Assembly (NCBI GenBank): GCA_026770595.1
Contig: MU634415.1
Span: 1,217 to 12,439 of the forward strand
Direction: 5' to 3'
DNA: 11,223 nt
Origin: Ochromonadaceae sp. CCMP2298
Taxonomy: Eukaryota > Sar > Synurophyceae > Ochromonadales > Ochromonadaceae
Below are positions 7,311-11,223 of this stretch, in pieces. A program made the position numbers and the translations under genes. A model generated the notes under the pieces. It worked only from the letters and a program-made list of their open reading frames with translations, searched no databases and was not told the DNA's origin. The number at the start of each line of letters is the position of its first letter. Position 1 is the first letter of the stretch.

Positions 7311-8499
7311 ATGCTTTGCAGATCGCGGAGAACCAAAATCCTAATCAGAGGACTATTTTTCTACTACCTCAAGGCGGTCAGCAACGTTTCAATGAAGGAC
7401 AACTCATTCAGAGTTTTCTACCACCAGTACTTGTCTTGGATCCCAACTGATGCTGAGCTGGCGACGTTCAATGAAGCGAAGAAAGATGGCTCCACCTCCG
7501 TAGAGGGAATCTTCATTCCCCGGATTTTGCCTTCTAACGCCATCGACGTCGTCTCCGAAGAGGACGAGCTCCGCGGAACATCAATGGCCTTACATCTTCT
7601 GGTGGACGGCGGTCTCGACATCTGGGGGTCGCCTGTGAAGATTGCAGGTGGCAAGAAGATGCTGGGCATCTCGAGAAAGTATCATGTGGTGATCTCCAGC
7701 TGCTTCCAATTACGCGAGTACCCCCTGGACCTGCAGCACCTGCACATGTTCTTCGAGAGCATGGAGACAACCGCCACTATCCAGTACCGCCCCGCCCTCA
7801 CCCACGAGACCTGCCTGGACCTAGAGTTCGGCGCGATTGCCTCCGACTCGGACTACATCTTCCACGCCCCAGTGGTGGAGTTCAACGCATTCGGCGGCTA
7901 CGCATGCTGCACCATATCGCTCAAGCTGGAGCGCCGGTTCAGAGGAGTGTTCTTTCGCATCTTCGTGCCCTGCGGGGTGCTGACTGCGTTGTGCTTCTCG
8001 GTCTTCTTTATCCCATTCGGAGACGTGGCGGATCGGCTAGGTGTGCTGGTGACTCTCATCCTCGCTCTGGTGGCCTTTCTGTACGTCGTGGGCGATACGA
8101 CGCCGCCCATTCCCTACCTCACGCTGTGCGACGAGTACATCAACGGGGCGCTCTCCTTCGTGACAGTGCTCACCGCCTGGGTGTGCATCGCCCCCACGGC
8201 CTGGGGAGTGGTAAGTCTCTCGAATTTATTCCTTGCGCTTCATCGTGTCTAAATGCTATTCTTCGCGCCCATGTTGATTCGTCCAGGGGAACTCGGACCA
8301 GGACTCGATCGCAGGATTGGTGGCTCTGTGTGGGTGGGTGCTGGCCCACATTCTGTTCTGCATCATGGCCTACAGGGCGAAGCGCTTCTCCATGGAGCAC
8401 TTGAAGATGTGCTACACCGAGATGAGCGAGACGGGGCTGCTGGAGCAGGCGAGTACCAGCATCACCGTCAGTACTGAGGAGGCACGCATCCTGGGGTGA
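7311..8499 (+). CDS. Pentameric ligand-gated ion channel (Cys-loop superfamily, without Cys loop)
   Basis: Two exons, 7311-8210 and 8287-8499, joined in phase 0, give 370 residues. The family subunits form five-fold pores opened by an extracellular ligand. Residues 8-43 fit the first beta strands of the binding domain, and FIPRILPSNA (68-77) fits the conserved strand before loop A. The signature-loop region is FQLREYPLDLQHL (132-144), matching the YPxDxQ core. However, neither loop-cysteine position holds Cys. Membrane segments: M1 about 212-235 with its Pro at 220; M2 about 241-261 (DRLGVLVTLILALVAFLYVV) with Leu at the 9' position; M3 about 276-296; M4 about 308-328. The M3-M4 loop is only about 10 residues, as in prokaryotic channels. 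Asp at -1' suggests cation selectivity (inference). No signal peptide is visible, so the true N-terminus may lie in an upstream exon, or the gene may be truncated there. The ligand is unknown. Confidence 0.88.
8211..8286 (+). other. Intron of the channel gene (76 bases)
   Basis: Donor GGAGTG|GTAAGT is consensus and the acceptor ttgattcgtccag ends at 8286. Unspliced, the frame stops at 8250-8252. Splicing adds the M4 helix, which completes the fold, so the intron is well supported. Confidence 0.88.
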
Positions 8500-8707
8500 T
8501 GTGAAAGGGTGGTATCGCTGCTGTGACTGGGTGGTGCCGCTGCTGGCAGGTGAAAAGTATAATGAGACCACGTACCCTAGATTAACGCCATGGGTAACAT
8601 AAGTCTCGGTTATTAGTTCAAAAATACAGTCAATTTCTTACCCTTTATGGGATCTGTGATGCTGGGAGCAGCGATGGGTTCGATACGCTTTTCTACATAT
8701 ACATGTA
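8500..8707. other. Convergent intergenic region
   Basis: The 208 bases between the stop of the plus-strand channel gene and the stop of the minus-strand gene. They hold a 22-base imperfect tandem repeat, 8507-8528 and 8529-8550 (gggtggt..cgctgctg). I see no AATAAA on either strand and no gene. Confidence 0.7.
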
Positions 8708-10384
8708 CTACACCCACCTTTTCACCGCGGTGCGCCTGCCGGCAGCTGCGGAAAATGTGAGAGCACTGGAGGTACTGTGAGCACTGGCAGCTCTGGGCCC
8801 CCAGGAGGCGCGGGGGTTACGAGTTTTTTGTAGAGTAGGGGGGGTAGGGGGGGCATCGGAGGCTCTACGCGCTCGTGCATTGGGGGCTGGGGAGGGGGCT
8901 GAGGGGAATCCGTACCCGAAGCCGTAGCCGCTTCCCACAACGTCGCTGAATCTGCCCGCGCTCCAGACCCCTCCCCTCTCGTCCGCGCTTGAGAGTGCTG
9001 CACTACTGTTACTGACAACCCCGCTCCTACTGTTCCCCGTGTTCGTTTTGCCCCTGCTACCCTTCTTCTTTTTCTTCCACCCACCTCTCCTTGCGGTACT
9101 TTTGCTCCTCTTCCCACTGCTGGCGTGGAAGGCAACCGCATCTGGGCTCTGCACGCACCGTGCGCCGGAGAGCGAGGGTGCGCCCTGCCCCCGACCATGC
9201 CCAGCTCTCCAGTCGTCCTCGCCCACACCTACACTCACACCGGCACCCACACCCTCAGCCACACCCACATGGGATGGGATACGGGAGGGAGGGGGGGAGG
9301 GAGAGCGAGTGGGAGAGCGAGAGGGAGAGCGAGAGGGAGAGCGTGAACGGGAGTGGGAGCGGGAAGAGTATGGGTATGGGGAGGCGTAGGGGGAGGGGTA
9401 TGGCTGGGCTTGGGCTTGGGCTTGGGCGCGGGGGGGCAGTGGGGGCAGGTTGAAGCGCGCAGATGCATGCTTGGCCAAGCGGGTATAGTCGGAATGGGCG
9501 TCAATGTCTGCGGCAATAGAGCTTCTCAGCGACTGTCTCACCACACGGCCGCTGTAGAGGCTGTCGCCCGCGTCTCCAGTCAGATCCGTACCAGCCATCC
9601 CCCCCCTCCTCCCAGTGCTGCTGCTCATACTGTAACTATTCCTGACATCCCTCCCGCGTCTGGTACCGCTGCCTTTGCGGCGGCTGAAAGACTGGCTCTG
9701 GTGAGAGCCCACACTACTACCGCTGCTGCGACTGCGACTGCGACTGCCATAGCTGCTCCAACTGCGCAAGCTGTTAACGCTCCCGCCGTCAGGTGCATTA
9801 GGTACGGTACGCACTGTACGCACTGTGCGTACGTTGCCCGTCTTTCCGGTATGCTGCAGCAGCTGGATCAGCTCCTTCTGCTGCCCGCGGATGTGCTCCG
9901 ACGCCCTTAGCGCCTCCAGCACGCCTGCGAACTCGCTCTGCAATCGCTCGTGCACGACTTGCATCGCTTCGTAGGTACGCTGCTGGCTGCGCAGCTCCAT
10001 CGCCTCCCTCCGCAGCCGGTCCCTCTCCAGCAGCGCTGAGTCCCGCTCCCTGCAGGCAGCCAGCACCTCACGGGTGGGAATCAGCACACTTGCGTCGCGA
10101 CTGGCCTCGTTGCCTGTATCCAATCTGCTGCTCCAACTACTGTCCGCGTGGTCGAACGCAGACGTGGCGAACCCACGAGTGGGTGAGTGAGTTGCTGCCG
10201 ACCGGGGTGGTGACTGCAAGGGCAAGTTGAAGTTCGTGGTGCCCATTCGAGTGCCTGCATGTTGGTTTACGAACCTATGCGACGAGACGATTGTTGGCAC
10301 CGTTAGCTTCTCGCTGAGCCCCTTTATATCTCGGCGTAGGTCGAGCAACTGCCTTTCGAACTCACCTTTGCGCGACTCCGCCAT
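8708..10384 (-). CDS. Coiled-coil and Ser/Arg-rich protein of unknown function
   Basis: I chose the ATG at 10382-10384 (MAESRKGEFERQL), giving 558 residues without introns. The same frame is open upstream to 10705, but the added part looks non-coding. Residues 5-28 and about 104-178 are charged, Glu/Arg/Leu-rich and heptad-like, probably coiled coil. Residues 207-240 and 340-367 are Ser/Arg dipeptide-rich (SRSRSPSRSPSRSPTRSP), like RS domains of RNA-processing or cytoskeletal proteins. There is a QA/PY-rich stretch (318-340), a poly-Lys patch (437-441) and a threefold RTV (186-194). There is no membrane segment. I do not recognise the family; a nuclear RNA-binding scaffold or a basal-body/cytoskeletal coiled-coil protein are both possible. 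It runs convergent to the channel gene and divergent from the next. Confidence 0.7.
   Translation of the reverse strand: MAESRKGEFERQLLDLRRDIKGLSEKLTVPTIVSSHRFVNQHAGTRMGTTNFNLPLQSPPRSAATHSPTRGFATSAFDHADSSWSSRLDTGNEASRDASVLIPTREVLAACRERDSALLERDRLRREAMELRSQQRTYEAMQVVHERLQSEFAGVLEALRASEHIRGQQKELIQLLQHTGKTGNVRTVRTVRTVPNAPDGGSVNSLRSWSSYGSRSRSRSSGSSVGSHQSQSFSRRKGSGTRRGRDVRNSYSMSSSTGRRGGMAGTDLTGDAGDSLYSGRVVRQSLRSSIAADIDAHSDYTRLAKHASARFNLPPLPPRAQAQAQAQPYPSPYASPYPYSSRSHSRSRSPSRSPSRSPTRSPSPPPSRIPSHVGVAEGVGAGVSVGVGEDDWRAGHGRGQGAPSLSGARCVQSPDAVAFHASSGKRSKSTARRGGWKKKKKGSRGKTNTGNSRSGVVSNSSAALSSADERGGVWSAGRFSDVVGSGYGFGYGFPSAPSPAPNARARRASDAPPTPPTLQKTRNPRASWGPRAASAHSTSSALTFSAAAGRRTAVKRWV
9215..9430 (-). repeat. 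Low-complexity simple-repeat stretch inside the coiled-coil/SR gene
   Basis: The plus strand shows gagagggagagc-type units (9300-9345), gggtatgggg units and gggcttgggctt (9408-9425). On the coding strand these read as Ser-Pro-Ser-Arg, Pro-Tyr and Gln-Ala repeats. They are the source of the RS-like tract and probably vary in length. Confidence 0.8.
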
Positions 10385-10728
10385 GCTAGGAGGCCATTTG
10401 GGAGGTGTTTGAAGTGACAGGCTCCTTAAGATCCACACCACCCTGCTCACCCTTGTTGGATCAGGCTTGCCTCGCTTGTGCCACAATGTGCGAGCTTTTT
10501 CTGGAGGTGTAACCGTTGGTCCAAAACTTAACCCTTTCTGAGATTCCCTAGTTCCCGAAGGTGGGAAGGTCCCCTCCCAAAGGTGGGAAGGTCCCCTCTC
10601 GGAGGCTCCCAACAACAAGCACATCATGATCCCTGCTGGGATCTGCTGAAAGCGATATGGAGATGGTGGTTGCGGCATATTGAAGTGCCGGTTGCGTCTT
10701 CTCACTCCTTGGTCACAATCTCGAAGTC
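10385..10728. promoter_or_regulatory. Divergent intergenic region, probable bidirectional promoter
   Basis: 344 bases separate the head-to-head start codons at 10384 (minus) and 10729 (plus). The region holds a 22-base tandem pair at 10558-10600 (aaggtgggaaggtcccctc). There is no obvious TATA box close to either start. Shared control of the two genes is inferred from geometry only. Confidence 0.45.
10558..10600 (+). repeat. 22-base tandem repeat x2
   Basis: aaggtgggaaggtcccctc occurs at 10558 and again at 10580, almost identical. Each unit contains the near-palindrome gggaaggtccc. It could be a paired factor-binding site in the shared promoter. Confidence 0.85.
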
Positions 10729-11223
10729 ATGGCGCACATGATGACGCAATCCTTCAGCGCGCACTGCGACGAGGTCAGCCAGGCAGTGAAGAGGCTGGAC
10801 AGTGATGACCCGGCGGTGGTGATCATGGGCCTGAACGTGCTGACGCGGAAGAGCTACAGGGCGGTCGAGAGCCATGCACTGCACCTGGAGGTCTTCCCAC
10901 AGATGGTGGTCTCCCTGGCCTGCCTGCTGGACGCCGTCAACCCCATCACCGCACTTATATTCCACGACGCGGACAAAGGCAGCAGGAAGAACAAGCGAGG
11001 CAGTGCGAGAGGCACACCTGGTGGTGGCAGCACGGACGGGGAGACGGATGGGGACTTGGCGCACCTCAGTATTCGGGGGGACGGCGTGGAGGCGCGCTGG
11101 GAAGTGAAGCTGGCCTCCCAGGGCAAACAGGAGATTAAGGTGGGTCCACCCCCGCACCCGTATTTCACATCTGCACCCCACATCTGCACCCGTGCTGTAA
11201 ACATCATTCCACAGGAACTCACA
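10729..11223 (+). CDS. 5' end of a gene for a helical-repeat protein; possibly an ARID-type SWI/SNF subunit (partial)
   Basis: The first exon 10729-11139 encodes 137 residues starting MAHMMTQSFSAHCDEV, then an intron, then the first three codons (ELT) of the next exon before the window ends. Residues 14-62 read like an armadillo-type helical repeat (SQAVKRLDSDDP, VVIMGLNVLTRKSY, FPQMVVSLACLLDAVNP). Similar helices, a short-loop AxxxLxxLS-like pattern followed by a P..L..L..LLD.I/VN helix, occur after the ARID domain of ARID2, RSC9 and BAF250 subunits of chromatin remodellers. That identification is a guess from pattern only. Residues 73-110 are a Gly/Ser/Lys-rich linker. It is transcribed divergently from the coiled-coil/SR gene. 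It is cut by the window edge. Confidence 0.6.
   Translation, partial: MAHMMTQSFSAHCDEVSQAVKRLDSDDPAVVIMGLNVLTRKSYRAVESHALHLEVFPQMVVSLACLLDAVNPITALIFHDADKGSRKNKRGSARGTPGGGSTDGETDGDLAHLSIRGDGVEARWEVKLASQGKQEIKVGPPPHPYFTSAPHICTRAVNIIPQELT
11140..11214 (+). other. Probable 75-base intron in the partial right-hand gene
   Basis: Donor ATTAAG|GTGGGT and acceptor cattccacag ending at 11214, with a branch-like ctgtaaac about 20 bases upstream. The length matches the channel gene's 76-base intron. It is a multiple of three without an in-frame stop, so retention would insert 25 residues. Confidence 0.65.

Noticed and set aside
10384-10705. N-terminal extension of the minus-strand coiled-coil/SR gene to 10705
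   Set aside because: The added 107 residues include the 22-base promoter repeat and look like untranslated or promoter sequence. The ATG at 10384 starts a helix-like, well-composed N-terminus.

Overview
The window looks like nuclear DNA of a unicellular eukaryote, perhaps an alga or another protist. It is GC-rich and has short introns of about 75 to 215 bases with AG|GT donors and pyrimidine-rich acceptors. It also has heavy G-run and minisatellite content, low-complexity Ala/Ser/Gly-rich proteins and no operon layout. I cannot name the lineage from the sequence alone.

Layout: (1) Positions 1 to about 6455, plus strand, hold one large gene with several introns. It encodes a leucine-rich, mostly helical protein with long Gly/Ala/Gln linkers, basic patches and a Ser-Ala repeat tail. 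Its body is interrupted by a 187-base perfect tandem duplication (3940-4126 and 4148-4334) with a 19-G run between the copies. The duplication shifts the reading frame by one. Each copy carries the same candidate 3' splice site. Splicing from a donor at 3890 to the second acceptor would skip copy 1 and restore one frame to 6455. (2) Positions 6456-7310 are an AT-richer, gene-free insert. It contains a near-perfect inverted repeat (138-base arms, 42-base loop), flanked by two diverged direct copies of a roughly 75-base repeat. (3) Positions 7311-8499, plus strand, hold a two-exon pentameric ligand-gated ion channel with four membrane segments, no Cys-loop cysteine pair and a very short M3-M4 loop. 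(4) Positions 8708-10384, minus strand and convergent with the channel, encode a 558-residue coiled-coil and Ser/Arg-rich protein of unknown function. (5) Positions 10385-10728 are a compact divergent intergenic region with a 22-base tandem repeat. (6) From 10729 to the window end, plus strand, is the 5' end of a gene whose N-terminus resembles a helical-repeat segment. A SWI/SNF ARID-type subunit is one weak possibility.

The genes do not form an evident pathway. The most remarkable parts are the frame-shifting duplication with its duplicated splice acceptor, the foldback element between direct repeats just upstream of the channel gene, and the channel itself. Both repeat structures could also be assembly artefacts, and long-read or PCR data would decide this.
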